DNA of 64,000 nucleotides from positions 62,001 through 126,000 of the forward strand of contig SEHB01000009.1 of NCBI GenBank assembly GCA_004143945.1, written 5' to 3'. The notes under the pieces were generated by a model. It did not search any database. It saw only the letters and a program-made list of their open reading frames with translations, and was not told where the DNA came from. The position numbers and the translations under genes are program-made. This document shows, piece after piece, positions 19,030-32,680 of the stretch (position 1 is the first letter of the stretch; each line of letters starts with the position of its first letter). Origin of the DNA: Lysobacteraceae bacterium. GTDB lineage: Bacteria > Pseudomonadota > Gammaproteobacteria > Xanthomonadales > Rhodanobacteraceae.

Positions 19030-20038
19030 GCGCCCGGCCTGCCCGCGGCGAGGTGGCGCGCGGTCGCGATCCAGGCGCCGATCCAGCCGAGCAGCGTGCT
19101 CGCGCCGACCAGCGAAAGCGCGGTCGCGAGGTCGATGCCACGCGGCTCGAAGCGGTTGCCGAAGCCCGCGAGCAGCTGCGTGAGCGGTCCTGCAAGCGCC
19201 AGTTGGACCGCGAGCACGAGCGCGAGCGCGAGCAGGCTGCCGAACAGGCCGTACCAGGAGCCCGCGTAGAGGAACGGACGGCGCACGAATCCGTCGCCGG
19301 CCCCGATCAGCTGCATCACCGCTATCTCCTCCGAGCGCGACTGGATGTCCATCCGAACCGTATTGCCGATCACGAGCAAGGTTGCAAGCGCGAGCAGCGC
19401 GGCGACCACGACGACGACGCGCGCGCCGAACGCGAGGATCGCCGACAGCTTGCGGCGCCACTCGACATCGTACTGCACGAGGTCGACCGCGGCCTCGGCG
19501 CGCAGGTCGGCGAGCAGCGATGGTTCAGCCGCGCCGACGGCGGCATCCGCGGGCGTGACGACCAGCACCGCCGGCAAGGGATTGTCGCGCAGCGCGTCGA
19601 GCGCGTCGTTGTAGCCCGAGAGTCGGCGGAACTCCGCGAGGCCTTCGGCGGGCGTGCGCAGCAGCACGCCGGCGACATCGGGGCGTTCGCGCAGCCGCTG
19701 CGCGAGCGCCTCGCCCGCGCGCGCGTCGAGGCCGGGATCGAGGAAGACGGTGATCTCGCGCGCGGCGCGCATGCCGCCGGAGAGGTCGCGCGCATTCTGG
19801 AACGCGAGCAGGAACAGCAACGGCAGCGCGAGCGCGAACCCGAGCACGAGCACGGTCAGCGCACTCGACCACGGTCGCGCGGCGAGCCGGCCGAGGCTCG
19901 AGAAGAAGCTGAAGAAATGCTGGTCGCGCCAGCCGCCGATGCGCGCGGCGAGCGGCACGCGCGAACGTGGCGCGCGCGCGGGCGCCTCCTTCCTGGGTGG
20001 CGGCGCCGGCTTGCGCGCGTTGCGCTCGGCCTGCGGGC

Positions 20039-20042
<4 letters not shown>
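19026..20042 (-). CDS. ftsX: Cell-division permease FtsX
   Basis: 338 residues with the FtsX layout. It has a Pro/Arg-rich cytoplasmic head, a first membrane helix (about 60-83), an extracytoplasmic domain of about 130 residues, and three C-terminal membrane helices. The conserved [10 protein letters not shown] segment follows the second helix. With FtsE it forms the ABC-like complex at the septum that activates cell-wall hydrolases through coiled-coil activators. Start overlaps the ftsE stop by ATGA. Confidence 0.93.
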
Positions 20043-20722
<680 letters not shown>

Positions 20723-20730
20723 GGGGAAGC

Positions 20731-20800
20731 CGGGAATGCGGAATGGGGAATCGTTGAAGCGGGATTGTAGCTTCGGGCTTGAACCATTCCCTATTCCCCG
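20731..20800. repeat. GGGAATGG-family palindrome between ftsE and gspF
   Basis: Left arm GGGAATGCGGAATGGGGAATC, right arm ACCATTCCCTATTCCCC, about 30 bases between. The right arm abuts the TAG stop of gspF. Same family as the copies at 16.22, 35.09 and 45.84 kb. Confidence 0.75.
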
Positions 20801-22012
20801 CTACTTCACCATCTGGTTCAAGTCGAAGATCGGCAGCAGGATCGCGAGCACGATGAACAGCACGATCGCGCCGACGGCGAGGATCACGGCGGGGCCCAGG
20901 ATCGAGGTCAACGCGGTGAGCCAGCGGTCGAGTTCGCGTTGCTGCTGCGCGGCGGCTTCGCCGAGCATGCGCGGCAACTGGCCGGAACGTTCGCCGCTCG
21001 CAACGAGGCGCAGCGCGACCGGCGGGAAGTGGCCGCTCTCGCCGAGCGCGCGCGAGAACGGGCTGCCTTCGCGCACCTTGAACGCCGCGCGCCGCAGCGC
21101 GTCGCGCATCGGCAGGTTCGGCACCACGTCGGCCGCGATCCCGAGCGCGTCGAGCAGCGGCACCGCGCTGTCGGCGAGCAGCGCGAGCGTGCGTGTCGCG
21201 CGCGCGGTGTTCGCCGCCCGCACGAGCCGCCCGACCAGCGGCAGCCGCAGCAGCCATGCATGCCAACGATGGCGCAGCGCCTCGGAGCGCAGCGCGATGC
21301 GCGCACCGATCACCGCGATCACGATCACGAGCAGCAGCAACCAGCCCCAGCCGCGCACGACATCCGACAGCGCGATCAGCGCACGCGTCGCGAACGGCAG
21401 TTCCTGCTGCAGGTTCTGGAACACGCCGACGATCTGCGGCACCACCCAGGCGAGCAGCCCGGTGACGACCGCGACCGCGACCAGCGAGAGCAGCAGCGGA
21501 TACGCGAGCGCCGCGAGGATCTTCTGCTTCAGCGCATCGCGCGCCTCGGCATAGTCGGCGAGCTTTTCGAGCACGCCGTCGAGCCGGCCCGACTGTTCGC
21601 CCGCGGCGACCGTCGAGCGGAAGATGTCCGGGAAGCTGTCGGGGAATTCGGCCATCGCCTGCGCGAGGCTCGCGCCTTCCATCACGCGAGCGCGCAGGCT
21701 CACCACGAGCCCGCGCTGGCGCTCGCCCTCGGACTGCTCGGCGAGCGCGCCGAGCGCCTCGTCGATCGGCAGTCCCGCACCGACCAGGGTCGCGAGCTGG
21801 CGCGTCAGCAACGCGAGCTGCGCGCCACCGAGCCCGCGCCGCGCGAACGGCCGCGCGGCGTGCGCACGCGACTCGCTGACCTCGTCGACCTGCAGCGGAT
21901 CGAGCCCGCGCTCGCGCAGCAGCCCGCGCACCGCACGCGCGGTGTCGCCCTGCAGCACGCCGCGCTGGGTCTTGCCGCTCGCGTCGAGGGCCTGGTAGGC
22001 GAAAGCCGGCAT
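20801..22012 (-). CDS. gspF: Type II secretion system inner-membrane protein GspF
   Basis: 403 residues, with two T2SSF domains and three hydrophobic segments (about 165-195, 215-240, 370-395), exactly the GspF/PilC plan. The start MPAFAYQALDASGKTQRG and the repeated motif AGLPIDEALGALAEQ / DSAVPLLDALGIAAD are diagnostic. GspF is the central platform protein that couples the GspE ATPase to pseudopilus assembly. GspF rather than PilC is inferred from neighbouring gspC, gspD and gspE. Confidence 0.88.
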   Translation of the reverse strand: MPAFAYQALDASGKTQRGVLQGDTARAVRGLLRERGLDPLQVDEVSESRAHAARPFARRGLGGAQLALLTRQLATLVGAGLPIDEALGALAEQSEGERQRGLVVSLRARVMEGASLAQAMAEFPDSFPDIFRSTVAAGEQSGRLDGVLEKLADYAEARDALKQKILAALAYPLLLSLVAVAVVTGLLAWVVPQIVGVFQNLQQELPFATRALIALSDVVRGWGWLLLLVIVIAVIGARIALRSEALRHRWHAWLLRLPLVGRLVRAANTARATRTLALLADSAVPLLDALGIAADVVPNLPMRDALRRAAFKVREGSPFSRALGESGHFPPVALRLVASGERSGQLPRMLGEAAAQQQRELDRWLTALTSILGPAVILAVGAIVLFIVLAILLPIFDLNQMVK

Positions 22013-22239
22013 CTACGCGCCTCTCCCTGCATGCGGCATCAATGTGGATGCAGAAGCCAACCGACCCTGCTTGCCCGTGAGGGACCTGTGCGCCGTTGCG
22101 TATTCTTCCAGCGATCGCGTCGAAAGTCGCGCAGGGCGGTGCACAGCATACGGCTTTCGTCGCAGTCCCCGACGCCGGTCACCTCCCCTTCGGACCATGC
22201 GCGCGCTCGCGCGCGAAATCCCGCGCGTGCGATCGGCCC

Positions 22240-22728
22240 TCATCGTCGTGGTCGGTCCGCGCCCGCGGCCCACGGCCACCAGCCGCGCCCACTCCGCGCA
22301 TACCGGTCCGCCGCGCGTTCGAAGCGGTTGCGCACGCCGATGCCGCCGCAGAGGAAGTACAGCGGCAGGAACAGCGGGCCGAGTGCCATGTACTGCAGCA
22401 CGTGCGCGCGCTCGTGGTCGCAGAGGCGCACCGGCGGTTCGCACGCGAGGCCGGCGCGATGCGCGTAGGTCTCGCAGTCGCAGTCGAGGCTCGCGCCGGT
22501 GTGCAGGATCGCGTTGCCGAGCACGAGCGCGCCATCGCGCGCGAACGGCGTCGGGAAATGGGCGAACGCGATCGCGAGGTCGGCGCGGCGCATGCTTGGC
22601 CGCGCACCGAATGCGAGACCGATGGCGCCCGCGACGAGCCCGACCAGCGTGTTCGGCAGCGCCCACGCGACCCCGAGCATGCGCAGTGCGGTGCGCGCCC
22701 CCCTCCACCGCTGCGCGCGCACGCTCAC
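22240..22728 (-). CDS. Small membrane protein with HExxH motif, embedded in the gsp operon
   Basis: 162 residues. Hydrophobic helices at about 17-40 and 115-130 flank a Cys/His-rich middle. It contains HERAH (His105, Glu106, His109), a zinc-metalloprotease-like HExxH signature, then [15 protein letters not shown] and a conserved-looking [11 protein letters not shown] end, whose Glu could be a third ligand. I do not recognise a named family. Start GTG 22728 overlaps the gspE stop (GTGA), so it is translationally coupled to the secretion ATPase. 227 bases separate it from gspF. Could be a protease or just a structural membrane protein. Confidence 0.6.
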   Translation of the reverse strand: MSVRAQRWRGARTALRMLGVAWALPNTLVGLVAGAIGLAFGARPSMRRADLAIAFAHFPTPFARDGALVLGNAILHTGASLDCDCETYAHRAGLACEPPVRLCDHERAHVLQYMALGPLFLPLYFLCGGIGVRNRFERAADRYARSGRGWWPWAAGADRPRR

Positions 22729-24221
22729 TCCTCGCGCGTGACCCTGAGCACTTCTTCGGTCGAGGTGATGCCTGCGACGCACTTGTTCCAGCCATCCTCG
22801 AGGATCGAGGCGCCGCGCGTGCGCGCGTGGCGCTCGAACTCGGCTTCGGATGCGCCTTCGTGGACGAGGCGGCGCATCGTGTCGTCGAGTGCGACGAGTT
22901 CATAGATGCCGGTGCGGCCGCGGTAACCCGCGTGGCGACCGCCCTGTGCCGCGAGGTCGGCGCGCGGGCGGTACAGCGTGGCCGCGAGGTCGGCGGGCTT
23001 GGCGAACGCGGCGAGCTCGCCCGGCGTCGCGGCGTACGCCTCGCGCGTGGCCGGATCGAGCACGCGCACGAGGCGCTGCGCGAGCACGCCGACGAGCGAG
23101 GACGCGAGCAGGAACGGTTCGACGCCCATGTCGCGCAGGCGCGTGACCGCGCCGACCGCGGAGTTGGTGTGCAGAGTCGACAGCACGAGGTGGCCGGTCA
23201 GCGACGCCTGCACCGCGATCTCGGCGGTCTCGAGGTCGCGGATCTCGCCGACCATCACGACGTCGGGATCCTGGCGCAGGATCGCGCGCAGTCCGCGCGC
23301 GAACGTCATGTCGACGCGCGTGTTGACCTGGGTCTGGCCGATGCCGTCGATGTAGTACTCGATCGGATCCTCGACCGTCATGATGTTGCGCGAGCTGTCG
23401 TTGAGCTGCAGCAGCGCGCCGTAGAGCGTCGTGGTCTTGCCCGAGCCGGTTGGACCGGTCACGAGCAGGATGCCGTGCGGGCGCGCGATCAGGTCTTCGA
23501 GCTTCGCGCGCGCGGCGTGGTCCATGCCGAGTTCGGCCAGGTCGAGGCGGCCGGCCTGCTTGTCGAGCAGGCGCAGAACGACGCGCTCGCCGCGCCCGGC
23601 CGGGATCGTCGAGACGCGCACGTCGACCGGGCGACCCGCGATGCGCAGGCCGATGCGCCCGTCCTGCGGCAGGCGGCGCTCGGCGATGTCGAGTTTCGCC
23701 ATCACCTTGATGCGGCTCGCGACCGCCGCCGCGATCGCCTTGCGCGGGCTCAGCACTTCGCGCAGCACGCCGTCGACGCGGAAGCGCACGACGAGGCGGT
23801 TCTCGTACGGCTCGATATGGATGTCCGACGCACCTTCCTTGACCGCCTCGGTCAGCAGCGCGTTGATGAGCCGGATGATCGGCGCGTCGTCATCGCTCTC
23901 GAGCAGGTCCTCGGGCTCGGGCAGGTCGTCGGCGAGCGCCTTGAGGTCGGTGCGCTCGTCGAGGTCGGACACCATCGCGCGCGCATCGTCGCCCTGCTCG
24001 TAGAGCTCGCGCAGCAGGCGTTCGAAACCCGCGTCGTCGAGCGTCTCGAGCGCGAGCGGCGCGCCGAAATGCCGGCGCAGCTCCGCGAGCACGTCCGCGC
24101 GCGTGCCGGTCCGGCACGCGATCTGCGCGTGTCCGTCGCGCCAGCCGGTCAGCGCGACGCCGTGGCGGCGCGCGTAGCCGAAGCCCGGGCGCGACGGACG
24201 CGCGGGCGCCGCTTCGCTCAC
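22725..24221 (-). CDS. gspE: Type II secretion ATPase GspE
   Basis: 498 residues. An N-terminal N1E-like domain is followed by a RecA-type ATPase with Walker [10 protein letters not shown] (near residue 255), Asp box EYNRLVV-type [15 protein letters not shown], Walker [13 protein letters not shown] and His box [13 protein letters not shown]. It drives pseudopilus assembly from the cytoplasm. The CxxC pair that most GspE proteins carry is absent: the region reads [26 protein letters not shown] without cysteine (written here across positions 22899-22975). Start GTG 24221 overlaps the gspD stop. Confidence 0.93.
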   Translation of the reverse strand: MSEAAPARPSRPGFGYARRHGVALTGWRDGHAQIACRTGTRADVLAELRRHFGAPLALETLDDAGFERLLRELYEQGDDARAMVSDLDERTDLKALADDLPEPEDLLESDDDAPIIRLINALLTEAVKEGASDIHIEPYENRLVVRFRVDGVLREVLSPRKAIAAAVASRIKVMAKLDIAERRLPQDGRIGLRIAGRPVDVRVSTIPAGRGERVVLRLLDKQAGRLDLAELGMDHAARAKLEDLIARPHGILLVTGPTGSGKTTTLYGALLQLNDSSRNIMTVEDPIEYYIDGIGQTQVNTRVDMTFARGLRAILRQDPDVVMVGEIRDLETAEIAVQASLTGHLVLSTLHTNSAVGAVTRLRDMGVEPFLLASSLVGVLAQRLVRVLDPATREAYAATPGELAAFAKPADLAATLYRPRADLAAQGGRHAGYRGRTGIYELVALDDTMRRLVHEGASEAEFERHARTRGASILEDGWNKCVAGITSTEEVLRVTREE

Positions 24222-26317
24222 GGGCGCGGCTCCGCGCGAGGCGGATCGGTGCGCCCGGGCTCGCCGTCGAGCGACGGACTCGCGAGGAAGTCGTGCACCG
24301 CGGGCAGCATCGGCCGTTCGGCGCGCGGCGTCAGCGGCCAGTCCTGCTGGCGCATCTGCAACTGCTCGGTGCGCATGTAGTTGTACTTCTCGCTCGACAC
24401 CGCGGCTTCGGTCGCCGGGTCGCGCAGGATCTTCGGGTGCAGGAACACCATCAGGTCCTTCTTCACGCGGTCGTTGGTGCGGTAGCGGAACAGGTTGCCG
24501 AGCACCGGGATGCTGCCGAGCCCGGGCACCTTCTCGACGTTGTCGCGCGCCTGGTTGTCGATGAGGCCGCCGAGCACGAGCAGCGAATCGTCCTTGACCA
24601 GCACGCTCGTGGTCAGTTCGCGCTTGTTGGTGACGAGGTCGACCGCGCCGGAGACGGTCGGCGCGATCGAGGAGACTTCCTGGTGGATGTCCAGGCGCAC
24701 CGATTCGCCCTCGTTGATCTGCGGTTTGACCTTGAGCACGAGGCCGACGTCCTTGCGCTCGATCGTCTGGAACGGGTTGGTGATGCCGGTTGTCGCGGTG
24801 CTGGAGCCCGCGCCGCCGAGCATGCCGGTGGTGTACTGGCCGGTCAGGAACGGGACTTCCTGCGCGACCTTGATCTCCGCTTCCTGGTTGTCGAGCGTGA
24901 GCACCGAGGGCGTCGACAGGATGTTGGAGTTGCCGTCGCCGCGCAGCGCGGTGACCAGCGCACCGAGCTGGAAGATCGTGTTGCGCCCGACCTGCACGGT
25001 GCCGTCGATGTAGCCGAGGTTGAAGCCGTTGCCGACGCCGAGCGGATTCTGCGCCGCGGCGAGGATGTTGTTGCCGGGCGAGGTGCCGCGGAAGTTGGTG
25101 CCGCCGATCACGTGGCGCGTGTCGCCGAGCGGAAGCTGCCACTGCACGCCGATCTCGCTCGCGGTCTGGTCCGATACCTCCGCGATCACCGCCTCGATCA
25201 GCACCTGGTTGCGGCGGATGTCGAGCTGGCGCACGACCGCCGACAGCGACCGGAAGATCGCAGGCGGCGCGCTGATGATCAGCGCATTGGTCTCGGCATG
25301 CGCCTGGATCGTCGCCGGCGAAGGACTGGCCGTGGTGCCTTCCGCGCGCGCGGTCGGCGGCAGCGTGCCCGACAGCGTCGCCGCGACGCCTTCGAGGATC
25401 GGCACCAGATCCTTCGCACTCGCGTAGCGCAGGTAGACGACCTGGGTGTCACCGCCGCTGTCGACCGGTGCGTCGAGGTGCGCGACCAGCGCGCGCATGC
25501 GCAGCCGCGCGTTCTTCGCGCCCGAGAGCAGGATCGAGTTGGTGCGCGTGTCGGCGAACACGCGCGTGGTCTCGGTACCCGGCGCGGCGGCCTTGTCCTC
25601 GGCCAGCAGGGTCAGCGTGCGCGCGAGCTCGGACGCGTTGCCGTGGCGCAGCGGGATCATCTCGACCTGCGCGTCGGACACCGTGTCGATGCGCTGGATG
25701 ATGCCGACGAGGCGTTGCACGTTGCCGGCGCGATCGGACACCACGAGCGAATTGGACGAGGCATGCGCGACGAGCTGCCCGCTCTGCGGCATCAGCGGAC
25801 GCAGGATCGGCAGCAGCTCCGCGGCCGCCACGTGGCGCACCGGCACGATTTCGGTCACGAGTTCGTCGCTCGCGCGCGCGGCGAGCGCATCGACGCCGCT
25901 CGCACCGTCCTGCTGCGCCATCGCGTCGGGCACGATCTTGACCATGCTGCCCGACTGCACCGCGGCGAAGCCGTGCACGCGCAATACCGACAGGAACACG
26001 TCGTAGACCTCGTCGGGCTTCATCGGCCGTGCCGACACCACGGTGACCTTGCCCTGCACGTTCGGCCCGACGATGAAGTTCTTGCCCGTGATCTCGCTGA
26101 CCGTTGCGATCAGCGCCTGGATGTCGGCGTCCTTGAGGTTCAGCGTGTGGCGTCCGTCGGAGGTGGTCGCGTGGCCCGGTTGCGACTCGGCCGCGGCCTG
26201 CGCGGGAGCGCGCGGCGATGCGACGAGCAGGGCGATGGCGGCGCACAGCGCAGCGCCGGGAACGTTGAGCCGGTTGGGACGCATCGCGTGGATTTCCTGT
26301 GGCGGAAGGGGTTTCAT
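24218..26317 (-). CDS. gspD: Type II secretion secretin GspD
   Basis: About 699 residues. A signal peptide ([20 protein letters not shown]) is followed by the N0 domain ([20 protein letters not shown]), N1-N3 repeats, and a C-terminal secretin domain ([35 protein letters not shown]). It forms the outer-membrane channel through which folded proteins leave. ATG 26317 overlaps the gspC stop (ATGA); the internal ATG 26284 with AGGAA upstream is the main alternative and gives a cleaner signal peptide. There is no S-domain extension beyond the usual C-terminus that I can identify. Confidence 0.93.
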   Translation of the reverse strand: MKPLPPQEIHAMRPNRLNVPGAALCAAIALLVASPRAPAQAAAESQPGHATTSDGRHTLNLKDADIQALIATVSEITGKNFIVGPNVQGKVTVVSARPMKPDEVYDVFLSVLRVHGFAAVQSGSMVKIVPDAMAQQDGASGVDALAARASDELVTEIVPVRHVAAAELLPILRPLMPQSGQLVAHASSNSLVVSDRAGNVQRLVGIIQRIDTVSDAQVEMIPLRHGNASELARTLTLLAEDKAAAPGTETTRVFADTRTNSILLSGAKNARLRMRALVAHLDAPVDSGGDTQVVYLRYASAKDLVPILEGVAATLSGTLPPTARAEGTTASPSPATIQAHAETNALIISAPPAIFRSLSAVVRQLDIRRNQVLIEAVIAEVSDQTASEIGVQWQLPLGDTRHVIGGTNFRGTSPGNNILAAAQNPLGVGNGFNLGYIDGTVQVGRNTIFQLGALVTALRGDGNSNILSTPSVLTLDNQEAEIKVAQEVPFLTGQYTTGMLGGAGSSTATTGITNPFQTIERKDVGLVLKVKPQINEGESVRLDIHQEVSSIAPTVSGAVDLVTNKRELTTSVLVKDDSLLVLGGLIDNQARDNVEKVPGLGSIPVLGNLFRYRTNDRVKKDLMVFLHPKILRDPATEAAVSSEKYNYMRTEQLQMRQQDWPLTPRAERPMLPAVHDFLASPSLDGEPGRTDPPRAEPRP

Positions 26318-27195
26318 CGCAGGCCGACCGTGACTTCGGTCGGCTTGCCGCTGCGCAGCACCGTCACGCGCACCGAGTTCGCGTTGCCGATGCCTTCGAT
26401 GATCTGGCGGCCGCGCTCGACCGAGTCGACCGCCACGCCGTTGACCGCCGTGACGACGTCGCCCTGCTGAAGGCCGACCTGTTCGAGCAGCGCGGCATCG
26501 GTGCCGGCCGACAGGCGCACGCCCGCGAGCTTGCCGTCGGCGAGCACCGGCACGACCTGCACGCGGCGCATCAGCGCCTGTGGATCGCGCCGCCACTCAT
26601 CGATCGGCAGCGACGCCGCGGGCGCCGGTGCAGGCTTCGCGCCGCGGGCGACGGACGGCGCCGCGGTTTCACCGCCGCGCACGCGCGCGGGCGTCGCGCG
26701 CACGACGTCGGCAGGCGCAAGCGCGGAATCGCGCGGCAATGCAAGCGTTTCCTCGATGCCTTCGCGCACGAGCACGATGCGATCGGCGTGCACCGCCGAC
26801 AGCCGCACGCCGGGGACGACTTCGTCGCCGACGCGCCAGGCGCGCTCGCCTTCGCCCGCATGGTCGATCACCGCGATGCCATCCTTCGGATCCCGGCCCG
26901 CGAACGTGCCCCGCAGCACCAGCGCGAGCGTCGAAGCGCCACCCGGCCTCCCGGCGAGGGTGCGCGGGGCTTCGCCGAACAGGTGCCAGCGCGCGACCGA
27001 CGGCGCGGCCGACGGCGCGGCCCGGCCGGCGCTTCGCAGCGGCGCAGGCTCCGACGCCGCGTCTCCGCGCGGCACCAAGGCCCACGCCACGCGCACGAGC
27101 AGCCACAGCGCGAGCGCGCCGAGCGCGGCGCAGCTGGTCCATGCGGCCGTGTCGACGACGCGGCCGCGATCGATGCTGGACGCACGCACGGGCAT
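26314..27195 (-). CDS. gspC: Type II secretion protein GspC with PDZ domain
   Basis: 293 residues. It has a short cytoplasmic head, one membrane helix (about 20-42), a Pro/Ala linker, the homology region (ARWHLFGEAP...LALVLRGTFAG), and a C-terminal PDZ domain (GLQQGDVVTAVNGVAVDS). GspC links the inner-membrane platform to the secretin and helps select substrates. Start ATG 27195 is preceded by AAGGGGT. It is the first gene of gspC-D-E-X-F; pseudopilin genes gspG-K and gspL-N are not in this window. Confidence 0.88.
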   Translation of the reverse strand: MPVRASSIDRGRVVDTAAWTSCAALGALALWLLVRVAWALVPRGDAASEPAPLRSAGRAAPSAAPSVARWHLFGEAPRTLAGRPGGASTLALVLRGTFAGRDPKDGIAVIDHAGEGERAWRVGDEVVPGVRLSAVHADRIVLVREGIEETLALPRDSALAPADVVRATPARVRGGETAAPSVARGAKPAPAPAASLPIDEWRRDPQALMRRVQVVPVLADGKLAGVRLSAGTDAALLEQVGLQQGDVVTAVNGVAVDSVERGRQIIEGIGNANSVRVTVLRSGKPTEVTVGLR

Positions 27196-27368
27196 GCCCG
27201 GGTACCCCTTCGCGAATGATTCGACAAGCGTAGCAAAGCCGGGGCCGTCGCGACCGGCCGCAGTCCGCGAAGCGCGAACGCCGATGTCCGCCCGCGGACG
27301 TGAATCGCGTATCCCCCGCTGCGACCCGCCCGTGTGCGGATCCTTTCCATGCCAAGGAGATGCAGGAC

Positions 27369-29024
27369 GTGAACGACAGTCACTACCGGAGGATGGCCCG
27401 CCGCTCGGCGCGTGCAACGCTGCTCGCGGGCTTGGTCGGCGCATGCCTGATTGCGGCAAGCGCGCCCGCGCTCGCGCGTACGAAGCCGCTCGAGCCCGAT
27501 GTCGCCGCCACGCCCGCGCCCGCAGTGGCCGGGTACGTGCTCGATCCGGCGTTCAATGGCGGGGAATTCTTCCTCGACCGCTTCGCCGGGCCCGGCAACG
27601 CGAACTACCGGGGGCGCAAGCTCGTGCAACTGCCGAATGGGGACGTGGTCGTGGCCGGGCTGGTGCCGCGCTTCAACCAGCCCGACCAGCCCGATGGCTA
27701 CGCGAATGTCGGCCTCGTGCGCTACGACTCGGCCGGGCAGCGCGTCGCGTGGACCTTCAATTCGATCTACGGGAATTTCGGCAACCAGTACCTGATCTAC
27801 CCGGGCAGCCAGACCGACGGGCAGCTCTCGCCGCGCTTCAGCGCAGTCAAGGACATCAAGGCGATCGGCGACCGCATCTACGTGATGGTCGATCATTCGC
27901 CGGTGGGCGAGAGTCGCGACGTGCATCTGCTCGTGTTTTCCGACGAAGGCGCCGAGAGCGGGCGGTTCCTCGGGCACTTCGCTTTGTTCGCCGGCGCGTT
28001 CAACGAGGACGGCGCCGCGCTGGCGGTTTTCGATCCGCTCGGCGACGGCCAGAAACTGCTCGCGGCCGGTACCGTATTCGGCGGATCCGGCAACTACATC
28101 AGCGTGACGCGATTCGACATCGGAGGTGCAGTCACGCTGGAGCCGGATGCCGGATTCGGAACCATGAACGCGTTCCTGCGCCAGGATGCCGGTGGTTGCA
28201 CGTCGGGGGTGGCGGTCGCGGGCGCATGCCCGATCGTGGCGCGCAGCATGGCACTCGGTTTCCGCGGATTCACGGGCGCGGGCCCGATCTACATCGGCGC
28301 GGACCGCCAATGGTCGGCGCCGGCCACGGGCAGCAACGACTGGGACGCGGCCGTCCTGAAGCTAAACAGCAGCGGGGAGGTCGAGACTGGCTTCGGCGCG
28401 GGTACCGGCACCGGCGGGGGCGGCGGCTTCGCGTTCGTGCAGTTCGATCGGGGGGACGCGGAAGACCGGAACCGCGCGATCGCCGTGCGCACCCTCGGCA
28501 TCGGGCTGCCGGCCAACCCGTATCGCGACGAGGTCTTCGCGGTGGCCAGCGTGGCGCAGGACTGCGCCTCCGGCACCGGCGTCGGCAAGCTCGACGACGA
28601 CGGCCACTACGTCGCGTCGTTCGGCACCGGCGGCAAGCTGCGGTTCGGCGGCTGGGACGATCCGGGCGATCCGCAGGCGTGCGCGGTGTACGGCCCTACC
28701 CAGCCGTTCGCGGTCGCACGCGATGGCACCGCGCTCGCGATCGCAGGACAGGCCGATGCCGAGGTCGGCCCGGACTTCATCCCTTCACCGATGCTCGCCC
28801 TCGTCGACGGCGAGGACGGGAGCCTCGACCAGGTCGCGGCGGTAGCGGTGGAGGCGCCATGGGCGAACTTTCCGGGAGATGGCGCGCTCTACGGTGTCGT
28901 CGCGTCCGGCGGCGGCCGTTTCACCGCAGCCGGGGACGCACGCGACCCCACGACCGGCAACACGCTGATGTTCGCGACGGCGCGCTTCGGAAATGACGTG
29001 ATCTTCGCCGACGGATTCGACTGA
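27369..29024 (+). CDS. Secreted delta-60-repeat-like protein with IFADGF tail
   Basis: About 551 residues. Signal peptide: basic head, then ATLLAGLVGACLIAASAPALA. The body has delta-60-like repeat signatures (LVQLPNGDVVVAG, VGLVRYDSAGQ, FGTGGKLRFGG), suggesting a beta-propeller. The C-terminus GNDVIFADGFD is the tail shared with four other secreted proteins here. I chose GTG 27369, nine bases after AAGGAG; ATG 27360 directly abuts that site and is less likely. It is divergent from gspC, 173 bases away, making it a plausible type II substrate. Function unknown. Confidence 0.78.
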   Translation: MNDSHYRRMARRSARATLLAGLVGACLIAASAPALARTKPLEPDVAATPAPAVAGYVLDPAFNGGEFFLDRFAGPGNANYRGRKLVQLPNGDVVVAGLVPRFNQPDQPDGYANVGLVRYDSAGQRVAWTFNSIYGNFGNQYLIYPGSQTDGQLSPRFSAVKDIKAIGDRIYVMVDHSPVGESRDVHLLVFSDEGAESGRFLGHFALFAGAFNEDGAALAVFDPLGDGQKLLAAGTVFGGSGNYISVTRFDIGGAVTLEPDAGFGTMNAFLRQDAGGCTSGVAVAGACPIVARSMALGFRGFTGAGPIYIGADRQWSAPATGSNDWDAAVLKLNSSGEVETGFGAGTGTGGGGGFAFVQFDRGDAEDRNRAIAVRTLGIGLPANPYRDEVFAVASVAQDCASGTGVGKLDDDGHYVASFGTGGKLRFGGWDDPGDPQACAVYGPTQPFAVARDGTALAIAGQADAEVGPDFIPSPMLALVDGEDGSLDQVAAVAVEAPWANFPGDGALYGVVASGGGRFTAAGDARDPTTGNTLMFATARFGNDVIFADGFD

Positions 29025-29140
29025 CTTTCATGGCCCGGCCGGCTGCGTGCCGGCCGCGGCCCGCCCCGGATCGCGACATGCATGCCCTTTCTCCACTCGC
29101 CGGCTTGGCAGTCAGGCGCACCGCGCGCTACTTTCCGCCG

Positions 29141-29710
29141 ATGCAAGCGAACGCGGCCGACAGCATCGCCGGATGGCTGCAGCGCTGGCGCGACGGCGAT
29201 GCCGATGCGCTCGAGCGCCTGCTTCCGCTCGTCTACGTGGACCTGCGCCGGATCGCGCGCGGGATGCTGCGTTCGACGCCGGGCCATCCGACCTTGCAGA
29301 CCACCGCGCTGGTGCATGATGTCCTGCTGCGGCTGCTCGGTCGCGCGCCCTCCGATTTCGGGGACGCGGCGCACCTGTTCAGCGCGTTCGCGCGCATGAT
29401 GCGGCAGGTGCTCGTCGACCGCGCGCGCAAGGCGCACAGCGCCAAGCGCGGAGGGGGCTGGATGCGCGACGAGTTCGAGGCCGCTCTGGAGCTGCCGATC
29501 CCCGACCGCACCGACCTGGCGATGCTCGACCACGTGCTGGACGAACTGGAGTCCGTGCACCCGCGCATGGCGAAAGTCGTCGAGCTGCGCTATTTCGTGG
29601 GCCTGGAGGTCGAGGAGATCGCGGGCGCACTCGACATCAACGAGCGCACTGCGCGGCGCGACTGGGTCGCGGCGCGCGCATGGCTGTGCGAGCGGCTCGA
29701 GCGGCCATGA
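29141..29710 (+). CDS. ECF sigma factor (TIGR02999-like)
   Basis: 189 residues. Sigma region 2 spans about 10-85 (DALERLLPLVYVDLRRIARGML; HLFSAFARMMRQVLVDRARK), and region 4 about 130-185 (VVELRYFVGLEVEEIAGALDINERTARRDW). It belongs to the extracytoplasmic-function group usually paired with a membrane Ser/Thr kinase instead of an anti-sigma factor, and such a kinase follows. It should redirect RNA polymerase after kinase activation. Its stop overlaps a 20-codon mini-ORF that in turn overlaps the kinase start. The regulon is unknown. Confidence 0.87.
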   Translation: MQANAADSIAGWLQRWRDGDADALERLLPLVYVDLRRIARGMLRSTPGHPTLQTTALVHDVLLRLLGRAPSDFGDAAHLFSAFARMMRQVLVDRARKAHSAKRGGGWMRDEFEAALELPIPDRTDLAMLDHVLDELESVHPRMAKVVELRYFVGLEVEEIAGALDINERTARRDWVAARAWLCERLERP

Positions 29711-29765
29711 GCGGCCGTGCGAGCGCGGACAGCATGCGAAAGCTGCGCCGCGACGGGGTCCGGCG

Positions 29766-29769
<4 letters not shown>
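29707..29769 (+). CDS. 20-codon mini-ORF bridging sigma factor and kinase genes
   Basis: ATG 29707 overlaps the sigma factor stop (ATGA) and its own TGA (29767-29769) overlaps the kinase ATG (ATGA). The product is a 20-residue Arg-rich peptide beginning MSGRASADSM. It has no known domain. The exact double overlap suggests a translational relay that couples the two genes; it could also arise by chance. Confidence 0.35.
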
Positions 29770-32630
<2,861 letters not shown>

Positions 32631-32680
32631 TCTCGGGTGCGCAGTCCCGCGCGACGTGCCGAGCCTGCGCGTGCCTGGCC

